Numbered from the stretch's first letter, positions 1 through 12,263 are shown. The stretch: DNA of 37,590 nucleotides from Pseudomonas huaxiensis (GCF_003231275.1 NZ_QKVL01000049.1:1-37590), one strand, 5' to 3'. Program-made: numbers and translations. Notes: generated by a model from the sequence alone, not told the origin.

Positions 1-141
1 GCCGAAAGCGGCCAATCACCACGATCCAGCACCACAATGCATCACCCCTCCCCACCCACGCCTCATAACCGGGCACACTCTTTCCCACGCCCACCTCACT
101 AACCCCCGACAAACCACATAATCCCTACCTCCCCCAAACCC
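1..141. other. Upstream intergenic stretch, no gene seen
   Basis: I see no convincing coding frame in these bases, which lie ahead of the sigma-54 promoter. They may hold activator (NtrC-type) sites, but I could not identify a clear paired TGCACC-type site by eye. The window start cuts off whatever lies upstream. Confidence 0.4.
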
Positions 142-156
142 GGCACACCTCTTGCT
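142..156 (+). promoter_or_regulatory. Sigma-54 (RpoN) promoter of the guanidine operon
   Basis: The bases read GGCAC, five bases, then TTGCT. The GG of the -24 element (142) and the GC of the -12 element (154) are exactly 12 bases apart, as sigma-54 requires. Transcription would begin near 167, leaving about 210 nt of leader that contains the guanidine riboswitch. Sigma-54 control suits a nitrogen-acquisition operon and suggests NtrC-type activation, which is inference. Confidence 0.7.
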
Positions 157-214
157 CTAACCTCCATCGTGCAGGAGTCACCGGCCCACCCCGGCCAACG
201 CAGCACCACAATTC

Positions 215-318
215 GAGAAATGGACAGCTAGGGTTCCGGCTCGCTACAACGAGTGTCTGGTCCGAGAGCTGTCGACCTCCAGCGAGGTTACACGGCGGGA
301 TAAAAGCCCGGGAGAAGA
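215..318 (+). ncRNA. Guanidine-I (ykkC) riboswitch
   Basis: The leader carries the ykkC/guanidine-I signature blocks in order: CTAGGGTTCCGG at 228-239, TGGTCCGAGAGCTG at about 258-271, ACACGGCGGGA at about 290-300 and TAAAAGCCCGGGAGA at 301-315. These are the most conserved parts of the guanidinium aptamer. It sits about 60 nt ahead of the first gene, with a GGAGG ribosome site at 365-369 just before the start. This class turns genes on when guanidine is bound, usually by preventing terminator formation. I did not resolve the expression platform. The outer boundaries are approximate. Confidence 0.92.
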
Positions 319-375
319 GAGCGCCAACGCGCCGCTCGACTCCTGCCCGCCCGATAACCGAACCGGAGGTTTCTC

Positions 376-1440
376 ATGCGTACACCCCGTCTGCTCTCTC
401 TGCTGGCCGCGAGCCTCGCCGCCGTGCTGCTGTCCCCGGGCGCTTTCGCCAAAGACCGTTTCAATATCTGCTGGACTATCTACGCCGGCTGGATGCCGTG
501 GGAATACGGCGCCAGTGAAGGCATCGTGAAGAAGTGGGCGGACAAGTACGGGATCGAGATCGAGGTCACTCAGCTCAACGATTACGTCGAGTCGATCAAT
601 CAGTACACCGCCGGCCAGTTCGACGGCTGCACCATGACCAATATGGACGCGCTGACCATCCCCGCCTCCGGTGGCGTGGACAGCACGGCGCTGATCGTCG
701 GCGACTTTTCCAACGGCAACGACGGCGTGGTGCTCAAGGGCAAGGGCAAGACCCTCGCCGATCTGCGCGGTCAGTCGGTCAATCTGGTGGAGCTGTCGGT
801 CTCGCATTACCTGCTGGCCCGCGGTCTGGAACAGGCCGGTCTGAGCGAGCGCGATGTGAAGGTGGTGAACACCTCCGATGCCGACCTCGCCGCCGCCTTC
901 AACACCCGCGAGGTGACGGCGGTGACCACCTGGAACCCGATTCTCTCCACCGTCGCGGCCACCCCGGACACTTCGCTGGTGTTCGATTCGAGCAAGATCC
1001 CCGGCGAGATCATGGACCTGCTGGTGGTCAACAGCGACACCCTCAAGGCCCACCCGGAACTGGGCAAGGCGCTGACCGGCGCCTGGTATGAAATCGTCGC
1101 GCTGATGCACGACAGCGGCCCGCGCGGCCAGGCGGCGCTGGAGCATATGGCCAAGGCCTCGGGCACCGATCTCGCCGGCTACCAGGCGCAGTTGAACGCC
1201 ACCCGCCTGTTTGCCACGCCGAAGGAAGCGGTGGCCTTCGCCACCAGCGCGGCGCTGCCGGAGACGATGGACCGGGTCGCGCGCTTCAGCTTCGACCACG
1301 GTCTGCTCGGCGAAGGCGCGCAAAGCGCCGAGGCGGTGGGCATGAGTTTCGCCAATGACGTGGTGCGCGGCGATGCCGGCAATCTGCGCCTGCGCTTCGA
1401 CCCGCGCTACATGCAAATGGCCGCCGACGGCAGCCTCTGA
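376..1440 (+). CDS. ABC transporter substrate-binding protein (urea/guanidine carboxylase-associated)
   Basis: A 354-residue periplasmic binding protein of the NitT/TauT/SsuA-like family, in the branch named for urea-carboxylase operons. Residues 1-25 are a Sec signal peptide ending in GAFA. The mature protein starts KDRFNICWTIYAGWMPWEYG, which is typical of the branch. It should capture a small nitrogen compound and deliver it to the permease encoded next. The start at 376 follows GGAGG at 365-369. The guanidine riboswitch upstream makes guanidine or a related compound the likely cargo, although the family is usually labelled urea transport. The permease gene follows 22 nt downstream. Confidence 0.88.
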   Translation: MRTPRLLSLLAASLAAVLLSPGAFAKDRFNICWTIYAGWMPWEYGASEGIVKKWADKYGIEIEVTQLNDYVESINQYTAGQFDGCTMTNMDALTIPASGGVDSTALIVGDFSNGNDGVVLKGKGKTLADLRGQSVNLVELSVSHYLLARGLEQAGLSERDVKVVNTSDADLAAAFNTREVTAVTTWNPILSTVAATPDTSLVFDSSKIPGEIMDLLVVNSDTLKAHPELGKALTGAWYEIVALMHDSGPRGQAALEHMAKASGTDLAGYQAQLNATRLFATPKEAVAFATSAALPETMDRVARFSFDHGLLGEGAQSAEAVGMSFANDVVRGDAGNLRLRFDPRYMQMAADGSL

Positions 1441-1462
1441 GTCACTGACCGGGATACTCGCC

Positions 1463-2278
1463 ATGCGTCTGATCAACCGTCAGCCCGACCGGGCCGGGCG
1501 CCTGCTTCTGGTGCTTTTGCCCTTCGCTTTGCTGCTGTTCGCCTACTTCACCGGGTCAGCGGCGCGGCTCAGCGAAAACCCCAACGACAAACTGCTGCCC
1601 GGCGCCGCGCAGATGGTCGACGCCGTGCAGCGCATGGCCTTCACCGAGGACAAGCGCACCGGCGACTACCTGCTGTGGAAGGACACCGCCGCCAGCCTCA
1701 CCCGACTCGGCCTGGGCATCGGCATCGCTGCCCTGCTCGGCCTGACCCTGGGCATGCTGTCCGGCACCCTGCCGCTGTTCGGCACGCCGCTGTCGCCGTT
1801 GCTCACGGTATTGTCGATGGTGCCGCCGCTGGCGATCCTGCCGGTGCTGTTCATCGTCTTCGGCCTCGGCGAGCTGTCCAAGGTGGTGCTGATCGTCATC
1901 GGCATCGCCCCGGCCATCGCCCGTGATCTGGAGCAACGCGCCCGGGAAATTCCCCGCGAATTGCTGATCAAGGCGCAGACCCTTGGAGCCAACACCTGGA
2001 CCCTGCTGCTGCGAGTGGTACTGCCGCAATTGCTGCCGCGTCTGCTGGTGTCGCTGCGGCTAAGCCTGGGCGCGGCATGGCTGTTCCTGATCGCTGCCGA
2101 AGCCATCGCCGCCACCGACGGCCTCGGTTACCGGATCTTCCTGGTCCGTCGCTACCTGGCCATGGACGTGATCCTGCCCTACGTGGTGTGGATCACCGTG
2201 CTGGCCTGGCTGATGGACCTGGGTCTGCGTCTGCTGTCGCGCCGCGCCTTCCCCTGGTACGAAGGAGCGCGGCCATGA
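1463..2278 (+). CDS. ABC transporter permease (guanidine/urea-type)
   Basis: A 271-residue inner-membrane permease of the SsuC/TauC-like family. A hydrophobic segment lies at about residues 11-27, followed by a cluster of membrane helices from about residue 80 to the C terminus. The cytoplasmic EAA-type loop that contacts the ATPase is visible at about residues 168-190 (AQTLGAN...VVLPQLLP). I chose ATG 1463 over upstream in-frame codons because those lie inside the preceding gene. The stop overlaps the next start by four bases (ATGA, 2275-2278), so the two products are probably translationally coupled. Confidence 0.88.
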   Translation: MRLINRQPDRAGRLLLVLLPFALLLFAYFTGSAARLSENPNDKLLPGAAQMVDAVQRMAFTEDKRTGDYLLWKDTAASLTRLGLGIGIAALLGLTLGMLSGTLPLFGTPLSPLLTVLSMVPPLAILPVLFIVFGLGELSKVVLIVIGIAPAIARDLEQRAREIPRELLIKAQTLGANTWTLLLRVVLPQLLPRLLVSLRLSLGAAWLFLIAAEAIAATDGLGYRIFLVRRYLAMDVILPYVVWITVLAWLMDLGLRLLSRRAFPWYEGARP

Positions 2279-3075
2279 GCGCCTTTCTTGAAGTGAAAAA
2301 CCTCTGGCAGGTGTACGACGATCAGGTGGTGCTGGAAAACCTTTCGCTAAGCGTCGCGGAAGGCGAGTTCTGCACCCTGGTCGGCACCTCCGGCTGCGGC
2401 AAGTCCACCTTTCTGCGCCTGCTGCTCGGCCAGGAGCGCCAGAGCCGCGGCAGCATCCTGCTCGACGGCCAGCCGCTGGTGGCCGAACCCGACGCCAGCC
2501 GCGGCGTGGTGTTTCAGCGCTACTCGGTGTTCCCGCACCTGAACGTGCTCGACAACGTCGCCCTCGGCCTGGAACTGCCGCGCGCGCCATTGCTCGGTCG
2601 CTTGCTGGGCCGGCACAAGCGCGAAGCCCGCGAGCAAGCGGCGCAGTTGCTGGAGAAAGTCGGCCTCGGCCACGCGCTGGACAAGTACCCGGCGCAGCTT
2701 TCCGGCGGCATGCAGCAACGCCTGGCGATCGCCCAGGCGCTGGTGATGAAGCCGCGTGTTCTGCTGCTGGACGAACCCTTCGGCGCCCTCGATCCGGGTA
2801 TCCGCAAGGACATGCACGCGCTGCTGCTGGAGCTGTGGCGGGAAACCCGGCTGACCGTGTTCATGGTCACCCACGACCTCAGCGAAGGCTTCAGCCTCGG
2901 CACCCGCCTGCTGGTGTTCGACAAGATTCGCCGCGAGGTCCAGGCGCCCAACGCCTACGGCGCACGGATCACCTACGACATCCCGCTCAACAGCGATCGC
3001 CGCGCCGCCCGCAGCGCCCTCGACGTGCTGCCACCACGCATCGCCAGCCAATTGCACGCTACACAAGGAGCCTGA
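2275..3075 (+). CDS. ABC transporter ATP-binding protein (guanidine/urea-type)
   Basis: A 266-residue cytoplasmic ATPase that powers the importer encoded by the two preceding genes. Walker A is GTSGCGKST at about residues 37-45, the signature is LSGGMQQR at about 142-149, Walker B is LLLDEP at about 163-168, and the switch histidine is in VMVTHD. It belongs to the SsuB/TauB-like group. ATG 2275 overlaps the permease stop by four bases. Longer in-frame starts lie inside the permease gene and are not credible. The next gene begins three bases after its stop. Confidence 0.9.
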   Translation: MSAFLEVKNLWQVYDDQVVLENLSLSVAEGEFCTLVGTSGCGKSTFLRLLLGQERQSRGSILLDGQPLVAEPDASRGVVFQRYSVFPHLNVLDNVALGLELPRAPLLGRLLGRHKREAREQAAQLLEKVGLGHALDKYPAQLSGGMQQRLAIAQALVMKPRVLLLDEPFGALDPGIRKDMHALLLELWRETRLTVFMVTHDLSEGFSLGTRLLVFDKIRREVQAPNAYGARITYDIPLNSDRRAARSALDVLPPRIASQLHATQGA

Positions 3076-3077
3076 CC

Positions 3078-3806
3078 ATGACTGCCTCACTGCAACTGCG
3101 CCCCACCCTGTATGAGGAAACCGTCCCCGGCGGCGGTCACACCTCGTTCGTGCTCAAGCGCGGGCAACTGCTGCGTATCACTGACAGCGAAGGCGGCGCC
3201 AACGCCAGTCTGCTGTTGCTCAACGCCCATGAGAAAAGCGAGCGGCTGAACCTGCCCGACACCCTCAAGTGCCAACACACCGCCCGCCTCACCAGCGGCC
3301 ACTGCCTGTACTCGGACATGGGCCGGGTGCTGGCAGCGATCACCGCCGACACCTGCGGCTGGCACGACAGCCTTGGCGGCGTGCTCAACGCTGAAGAGGT
3401 GCGGGAGAAATACAGCGACGGCCGCTACCAGGAGCTGCGCAACGGCTTCCACCGCAACGGCGTCGACAACCTGCTGGTAGAAATGGGCAAGTGGGACCTG
3501 GGCCTGGCCGACCTGCTGATGAACATCAACCTGTTCAGCCGGGTGGACGTGGATGCCGACGGTTTCCTGCACTTCGTGCCGGGCAATTCCAAGGCCGGCG
3601 ATTACATCGAGCTGTACGCGCCGATGGATACCCTGGTGGTGCTCACCGCCCTGCAACACCCCATGGACCCGTCGCCGACCTACGCGCCCAAACCGCTGGA
3701 CCTGAGCTGGCATCAGGTTCAGGGCGACAGCGTCAGCCTGCTCTGCCGCACCTCGCGCGCGGAGAACACCCGCGGTTTCCACAACACCGAACGCCTGTAC
3801 GTCTGA
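3078..3806 (+). CDS. DUF1989 urea-carboxylase-associated protein 1; carboxyguanidine deiminase subunit
   Basis: A 242-residue cytoplasmic DUF1989 protein of the kind annotated as urea amidolyase-associated protein 1. In guanidine-degrading operons the paired DUF1989 proteins form carboxyguanidine deiminase, which converts carboxyguanidine to allophanate and ammonia. Family-typical blocks are LLLLNAHEKSERLN, YSDMGRVLAAIT, the TCGWHDSLGG metal/active-site region, and LLMNINLF. AAGGAG at 3065-3070 sets the start at 3078. Compared with its partner encoded next, it has V-L instead of A-C after HDxLGG, so the two subunits probably do not share the same active site. Confidence 0.85.
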   Translation: MTASLQLRPTLYEETVPGGGHTSFVLKRGQLLRITDSEGGANASLLLLNAHEKSERLNLPDTLKCQHTARLTSGHCLYSDMGRVLAAITADTCGWHDSLGGVLNAEEVREKYSDGRYQELRNGFHRNGVDNLLVEMGKWDLGLADLLMNINLFSRVDVDADGFLHFVPGNSKAGDYIELYAPMDTLVVLTALQHPMDPSPTYAPKPLDLSWHQVQGDSVSLLCRTSRAENTRGFHNTERLYV

Positions 3807-3815
3807 GGGCCCGCC

Positions 3816-4451
3816 ATGAACGCGACAACCGAAACCCGTAGCGCCGAGACCGCCGTCTTCCAGGCCACCATCGCCGCCGGCGAGCCTTTCATCTGCGAGG
3901 TCAAGGCCGGCCAGACCCTGCGCCTGCTCGACCTCGAAGGCAACCAGGCCGTCGACACGCTGTTCTTCAATGCGCGCAATCCACGCGAGCGCTACGACCC
4001 GCAACGCACCTTGCGCAAACAGGGCCGGGTGTACCTCGACGAAGGCAGCGTGCTGTATTCCAATCTCGGCCAGCCGATGCTGACCATCACCCGCGACCTG
4101 TGCGGCCGCCACGACACCCTCGGCGGCGCCTGCGCCCAGGAAAGCAACACTGTGCGCTACGCCCTGAGCACCCGCTACATGCACAGTTGCCGCGACAACT
4201 TCCTGCGCGCCAGCCTGCACGACGGCCGCCTGGGCAAGCGCGACATCAGCGCCAACATCAACTTCTTCATGAACGTGCCGGTCACCGCCGAGGGCGGCCT
4301 GACCTTCGAGGACGGCCTGTCCGGCCCAGGCAAATACGTGGAGCTGCTGGCGCACATCGACACCCTGGTGCTGATCTCCAACTGCCCGCAACTGAACAAC
4401 CCGTGCAATGGCTGGAACCCGACTCCCGCGCAGGTGCTGATATGGAACTGA
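3816..4451 (+). CDS. DUF1989 urea-carboxylase-associated protein 2; carboxyguanidine deiminase subunit
   Basis: A 211-residue DUF1989 protein, paralogous to the product of the preceding gene and separated from it by nine bases. Visible blocks are GNQAVDTLFFNA, YSNLGQPMLTITRD, LCGRHDTLGGAC, ISANINFFMNVPV and a C-terminal NPCNGWNPTPAQVLIW typical of subunit 2. The HDTLGGAC block keeps the cysteine expected near the active site. It should act with subunit 1 in deiminating carboxyguanidine made by the downstream carboxylase. About 155 nt of non-coding DNA follow before the carboxylase, a longer gap than elsewhere in the operon. Confidence 0.85.
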   Translation: MNATTETRSAETAVFQATIAAGEPFICEVKAGQTLRLLDLEGNQAVDTLFFNARNPRERYDPQRTLRKQGRVYLDEGSVLYSNLGQPMLTITRDLCGRHDTLGGACAQESNTVRYALSTRYMHSCRDNFLRASLHDGRLGKRDISANINFFMNVPVTAEGGLTFEDGLSGPGKYVELLAHIDTLVLISNCPQLNNPCNGWNPTPAQVLIWN

Positions 4452-4607
4452 GACGTTTGCGTCGCTGGCTGTTCTCTCTCTGCCAGAGCCGTGCCGGGCA
4501 ATGCCTGTCGAGCCCTTCGAAGCAACGCTGAGCGCGTTCAGCCACGGACGACCGTGGCGCAGATGATTACCGGCGGGACGACCCGCCCTCCCCGTTAGGA
4601 CAGCCTC

Positions 4608-8164
<3,557 letters not shown>

Positions 8165-8169
8165 CGATG

Positions 8170-8195
8170 GTGGGAGCGAGCATGCTCGCTCCCAC
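8170..8195. repeat. Perfect 26-nt palindrome between convergent genes
   Basis: GTGGGAGCGAGCATGCTCGC and the next six bases form a perfect inverted repeat without a loop, immediately after the carboxylase stop and 15 bases before the receptor stop on the other strand. It resembles the Pseudomonas REP core seen elsewhere in the window. It lacks a T-run on either side, so a role as a terminator is possible but not shown. Confidence 0.6.
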
Positions 8196-8210
8196 TCAAG
8201 CCACGCGGCG

Positions 8211-10658
8211 TCAGAACTGGTATTTGAGGCCGACCGTCATGTTGCGCGGATCACCGTAGAAGGCGCTGCTGTACAGGCCGTAGCCGGAATAGTATTCGCG
8301 GTCGAAGAGGTTGTTCAGGTTCAGCGAGGCGCTGAGGTTCTTGCTCACGTCGTAACGTGCCATCAGCCCCACGACGGCAAAGCTGCCCTCGTCCGCGCGC
8401 GCCTCCAGCGGATAGGACATTTCGGAGTAAGTCGAGCTCTGCCACGTCACGTTGCCGCCAACCGTGAGGTCACGCAAGGCACCCGCAAGCTTGTAAGCCG
8501 TGGACAGTTTGAACTGGCGCTCGGGCAGGTTGGTGTTGATGCGGTTGCCATCCTTGTCTCGCGGCTGGGCGTAGGTGAAGCCGGCAAGCATCTGCCAACC
8601 CGGCGTCAACTGACCGGACACCTGCATTTCAAAGCCCTTGGTGGTGGTGCCACTGATGGCTTTGTAGGCGGTTTGGCCGCCAGTACGAACGCCGTCTTCG
8701 GCACCCAGGTTGTCCTGTTTGATCGTGAACACGGCAACACTGGTGTTAAGCGCGCCGTCGAAATATTCGGACTTCAAGCCGGCTTCATAGCTCTGCCCTG
8801 TCAGCGGTTCCAGCGCCTTGTCGTTTTTGTCGAACAGCGCCTGCGGGGTGAAGATGTCGGTGTAGCTCACGTAGACCGAGTGGATGTCGTTGAGGTCGTA
8901 GACGATGCCCGCATACGGCACGACCTTGCCGGTTTTCTTCGCGCTGTCATCCGATGGGTCATTGGGCCGCCAGCCGTAGGTCAAGGTCCCTTCACGCTCG
9001 TAGTTGACCACCCGGCTGCCCAGAATCACATGCCAGTCATCCAGCGGGTTCAGGCGCAATGCCGCGTACCCGCCGGACTCCTTGATCTTGTAGCCCTGGC
9101 TTTGTTGGAAGGTGAATCCGTCCGGCCGGGGCGGGTTGTTGCCCCAGGTGTCGTAGTTCACGTTGATGCTGCCACCGTCCAGCGACTGGTAGTCAGACCG
9201 GCGATTGCTCGCGTTCAAGCCCACCACCAGCTCATGGGTACGGCCCAGCAGCGAGAACGGTCCCGTCGCGTACGCATCGATGGAGTCGGCGTTGATGGTG
9301 TAGGTCACGCGGCTGCGCTGCAGTTCGGCAAGGCGGGTGGTTTCGTCGGGGAACGGTCCCCAGCCCACGATGTTGCCTTGCAACTGGTCGGTGCTGCCCT
9401 TCCAGTGGCTGGCTTCGATACGCAGCATCCAGTCATTGTCGAAGTGCTGTTCAACGCCGCCGAAGTACTTGGTGCTCTGGCTATCGGCGTAGGTCCATTT
9501 CGCCGCCGGGTTGGTCGAGCGCTTGAAGTGGGCGCGTTTGCCATCGGAGTTGTACAGCGGCAGTTGGCCAAAGCTGGAACCATCGGAGTCGATGTTCTGG
9601 TAATCGATCCCGGCGTACAACGTCGTGTCCGGTGTGATCTGCGCCTCGCCAATGGCGTAGAACACGTCTTTTTTCTGCGAGTAGTAGTCGATGAACGAGT
9701 GGTTGTCCTGATGGGCCGCCACCACGCGCCCGCTCAAGGCACCGTTTTCGGACAACGGGCCGGAAAGGTCCAGCTCCGTGCGGTAGCGGTCCCAGGTGCC
9801 GCCGCTGCCGGAGACATAGCCCTGGAATTCCTTGGTCGGACGCTTGCGTACCAGGTTGACCACACCGGCCGGGCTACCCACACCACTCATCAACCCCGTC
9901 GCCCCGCGTACCACTTCAACGCGGTCATAGATGGCCATGTCGCGTACGCCCAGGCCGTTGGTGTTGGTGGTGAAGTCAGACGTCGGCACACCGTCGTACT
10001 GGAAGCTGTCCAGGGCAAAGCCACGGGAGTAGAAGTTGTAGCGCTCACTGTCGTCGTGCATCACCGTCACGCCCGGCGTCTGCCCGAGAACTTCAGCGAT
10101 AGAGCCCAGGCCCTGGTCAGTCATCTGCTGGCGGGTAATCACCGTCACCGACTGCGGCGTCTCGCGCAGCGACATCGCAAGCTTGGTCGCCGTGCTGGTG
10201 CTGCCGGTGGTGTACGAACCGGAATACTCCGTGGTCTGGCCCAGTTGTTGGCCGGTGATGCTGGTGGCGCCCAGCTCGATGCTCGCGCCGTCCCCCAGCG
10301 GATACAGGGTGTATGAGCCGTCACCTGAGACTGCGGCGTTCAGGCCGCTGCCGCGCAATAGCTGGCGCACCCCGTCATCGACACTGGTGTTGGCGTTGAG
10401 CCCGGCGCTGCGTTTGCCTTCCACCAGGGCCGGGTCGATTGGCAGGGTGATGCCGGCCTGGCTGGCGAATTCGGCCAGTGCGGCACTCAAGGAACCGGCG
10501 GAAATGGCGTAAACGCGCACCTGTTGCTGGCCGGCAGACTCGGCCAGCACCGCCGGGCTGCCCAGGCCTGCCCCGGCAACCAGCAAGCCCAAGGCCGCCC
10601 CGCGTACAGCCTGGGCCAAAGCGTGGAAGGGTTGATCGTGACGTTGTGTTTGCTGCAT
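8211..10658 (-). CDS. TonB-dependent siderophore receptor with STN signalling domain
   Basis: An outer-membrane receptor of 815 residues for a ferric siderophore. A signal peptide ends near SPAVLA. The secretin/TonB N-terminal (STN) domain at about residues 48-100 (VYAISAGSLSAALAEFASQAGI region) relays signals to the anti-sigma factor. The plug begins near ETPQSVTVITRQQM and has GVGSPAGVVNLVRKRP. The beta-barrel ends in the aromatic residue of GLKYQF. I chose ATG 10658 (MQQTQRHDQ) because it directly precedes the signal peptide; an upstream ATG at 10712 would add 18 unlikely residues. It resembles FpvA/PupB-type receptors, but the siderophore cannot be named. Expression should depend on the FecI-like sigma factor encoded upstream. 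Confidence 0.9.
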   Translation of the reverse strand: MQQTQRHDQPFHALAQAVRGAALGLLVAGAGLGSPAVLAESAGQQQVRVYAISAGSLSAALAEFASQAGITLPIDPALVEGKRSAGLNANTSVDDGVRQLLRGSGLNAAVSGDGSYTLYPLGDGASIELGATSITGQQLGQTTEYSGSYTTGSTSTATKLAMSLRETPQSVTVITRQQMTDQGLGSIAEVLGQTPGVTVMHDDSERYNFYSRGFALDSFQYDGVPTSDFTTNTNGLGVRDMAIYDRVEVVRGATGLMSGVGSPAGVVNLVRKRPTKEFQGYVSGSGGTWDRYRTELDLSGPLSENGALSGRVVAAHQDNHSFIDYYSQKKDVFYAIGEAQITPDTTLYAGIDYQNIDSDGSSFGQLPLYNSDGKRAHFKRSTNPAAKWTYADSQSTKYFGGVEQHFDNDWMLRIEASHWKGSTDQLQGNIVGWGPFPDETTRLAELQRSRVTYTINADSIDAYATGPFSLLGRTHELVVGLNASNRRSDYQSLDGGSINVNYDTWGNNPPRPDGFTFQQSQGYKIKESGGYAALRLNPLDDWHVILGSRVVNYEREGTLTYGWRPNDPSDDSAKKTGKVVPYAGIVYDLNDIHSVYVSYTDIFTPQALFDKNDKALEPLTGQSYEAGLKSEYFDGALNTSVAVFTIKQDNLGAEDGVRTGGQTAYKAISGTTTKGFEMQVSGQLTPGWQMLAGFTYAQPRDKDGNRINTNLPERQFKLSTAYKLAGALRDLTVGGNVTWQSSTYSEMSYPLEARADEGSFAVVGLMARYDVSKNLSASLNLNNLFDREYYSGYGLYSSAFYGDPRNMTVGLKYQF

Positions 10659-10753
10659 TGCGTGTGTTTCCCCGTCGAGTCGTGTTGGCTGTTTTACGAG
10701 GAGGACGCACAAGCGCTGAAAAACACGACAGCGATTCCCTGGGGCTATGAGAT

Positions 10754-11707
10754 TTAGCTTTGCCGCCCGGTGATGGTCACCCAGTAACGGCTGCGCGAAC
10801 GGATTTGCACCGGCAAGGTGCGGGCCAGGGCCGCCAGCGCCTGGTCCGTGTCATTCAATTGAAAAACGCCGGAAATGCGCCAGTCGGCCACCGCTGGATC
10901 GCAGTGCAACAGGCCGGGGCGGTAGCGACCCAGTTCGATGGCGAAGTCGGCCAGACGCATCTTTTCCACGCGCAGTACGCCTTGCGTCCAGTCGCTGGCG
11001 CTGCGTTGCAGGGCGATGGCGGGCGTGATCAGGGTGCGGCTGAAATCGGTCTGCTGGCCCGCGTCCAGACGCAGCGAGTCGGTGGCTTGCGCGGGAGAAA
11101 CCTGCACCGCGCCTTCAAGCACGGCGATGCGGGTTGTGCCGTCGAGTTGGCGCACGTTGAAACGTGTGCCGATCGGGCGCAACAGGCCTTCGGCGGTCTC
11201 CACCAGCAGTGGCCGCTGCTCGGGGTCGGCAGCCGTGCTGACGAGCATCTCCCCGGCAAACAGGCGCAGCAGGCGTTGCCGCTGATCGAAGCGAATGTCC
11301 ATGGCGCTGGCGGTATTGAGCATGACCTGAGTGCCGTCCGGCAGGACCAACTCGCGGCGCTCCCCGGCGACGGTGCGCTGGTCTGCGCTCCATTCTCGCC
11401 AGGGCAGGCTCTGGTAGGCGAAGGTGCCCAGGGGGGCGGCGATGATCAGGGTGGTGAGCAGTTTGAGGGTACGGCGTCGGTCGAGGCTTTCCGGTCGGCC
11501 CAGCGTCGGCACGCCCACCTCTGCGGGAATATCGTCAAAACGGGCGTGAAACAGCTCGGCCAGTTGCCACGCGCGCTCGTGGTCGGGATGGCTGGCGCGC
11601 CAGTGCAGGCAGGCTTCTCGATCACCAGCGCTGGCGTTGCCTTGCAGCCGCACGAACCAGCGCGCCGCCTGGCGGGCAATGCGGCGGCCGATGGGATGAT
11701 CGCTCAC
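10754..11707 (-). CDS. FecR-family anti-sigma factor
   Basis: An inner-membrane regulator of about 317 residues that links the outer-membrane receptor to the sigma factor encoded just upstream. The N-terminal cytoplasmic DUF4880-type block reads QAARWFVRLQG...HWRASHPDHERAW. One transmembrane segment lies near LKLLTTLIIAAPLGTFAY. The periplasmic FecR domain has RRELVLPDGTQVMLNTASAM and RPIGTRFNVR. The C terminus contains an STN-like region (FQLNDTDQALAALARTLPV). I favour GTG 11707 because it overlaps the sigma-factor stop (GTGA), which suggests coupling. An in-frame ATG at 11734 would add nine residues. Confidence 0.88.
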   Translation of the reverse strand: MSDHPIGRRIARQAARWFVRLQGNASAGDREACLHWRASHPDHERAWQLAELFHARFDDIPAEVGVPTLGRPESLDRRRTLKLLTTLIIAAPLGTFAYQSLPWREWSADQRTVAGERRELVLPDGTQVMLNTASAMDIRFDQRQRLLRLFAGEMLVSTAADPEQRPLLVETAEGLLRPIGTRFNVRQLDGTTRIAVLEGAVQVSPAQATDSLRLDAGQQTDFSRTLITPAIALQRSASDWTQGVLRVEKMRLADFAIELGRYRPGLLHCDPAVADWRISGVFQLNDTDQALAALARTLPVQIRSRSRYWVTITGRQS

Positions 11708-12213
11708 GATTGGGTCGTGGCCAGCATGATGCATTCCTCGTAGGCGCGGGCCAGATGGCGTTGCACCGAGCGCACATGGATGCCCATGTGGTGGGCAATT
11801 TCTTCCTGGGTATACCCTTCGAGCTGGGCCATGAGAAACGCCTGGCGCGTCCGGGCCGGCAGGCAGGAGAGCACCTGGTCGACTTCATGCAAGGCTTCGA
11901 GCACCAGCGCCTGGCTCTCCAGCGACAGAACACTTTGCTCGGGCAGATGCGCCAACGTCTCCAGCCAGGACTTCTCCAGCGAACGACGACGGTACAGGCT
12001 GATCAGCAGGCGGTTGGCGACGGTGGCGAGGTAAGCGCGCGGGCTATCGATGGCAAGAGGCTTAGCCCCCAGCAGGCGGATGAAAGTGTCGTGGGTCAGG
12101 TCGGCGGCATCGGCGCTGTTGCCCAGTCGCTGGCGCAACCATTCCACTAGCCAGCCGCGGTGGTCGCGATAGAGATCGCCGATGTTCTGGTGGGGACTGG
12201 TAGGGACGGACAT
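11704..12213 (-). CDS. FecI-like ECF sigma factor (iron starvation)
   Basis: A 169-residue extracytoplasmic-function sigma factor. Region 2 contains DAADLTHDTFIRLLG and SPRAYLATVANRLLISLYRR. Region 4 contains LPARTRQAFLMAQLEGYTQEEIAHHMGIHVRSVQRHLARAYEE as its helix-turn-helix. When the receptor binds its ferric siderophore, the signal passed through the FecR protein frees this factor to transcribe the receptor gene. The Fur-box-like sequence 30-50 bases upstream supports iron repression. Its stop overlaps the start of the anti-sigma gene. Confidence 0.92.
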   Translation of the reverse strand: MSVPTSPHQNIGDLYRDHRGWLVEWLRQRLGNSADAADLTHDTFIRLLGAKPLAIDSPRAYLATVANRLLISLYRRRSLEKSWLETLAHLPEQSVLSLESQALVLEALHEVDQVLSCLPARTRQAFLMAQLEGYTQEEIAHHMGIHVRSVQRHLARAYEECIMLATTQS

Positions 12214-12242
12214 TGAGCTTTTGGTTGACCAAGGGCATGCAA

Positions 12243-12263
12243 GTGAGAATTGCTCTCATTCTA
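12243..12263 (-). promoter_or_regulatory. Probable Fur box ahead of the FecI-like gene
   Basis: The bases GTGAGAATTGCTCTCATTCT form a near-palindrome close to the Pseudomonas Fur consensus, with TGAGAAT facing CTCATTC. They lie 30-50 bases upstream of the sigma-factor start on the minus strand, where the promoter should be. Iron-bound Fur would repress this gene and thereby the receptor. Confidence 0.7.

Noticed and set aside
244..1476. Long minus-strand open frame of 410 codons across the binding-protein gene
   Set aside because: It is the antisense shadow of a clearly real plus-strand gene in GC-rich DNA, and it also covers the guanidine riboswitch. It has no ribosome site or recognisable domain.
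4452..4607. Second riboswitch or promoter in the gap before the carboxylase
   Set aside because: The 155-base gap is longer than others in the operon, but I found none of the ykkC signature blocks and no convincing promoter.
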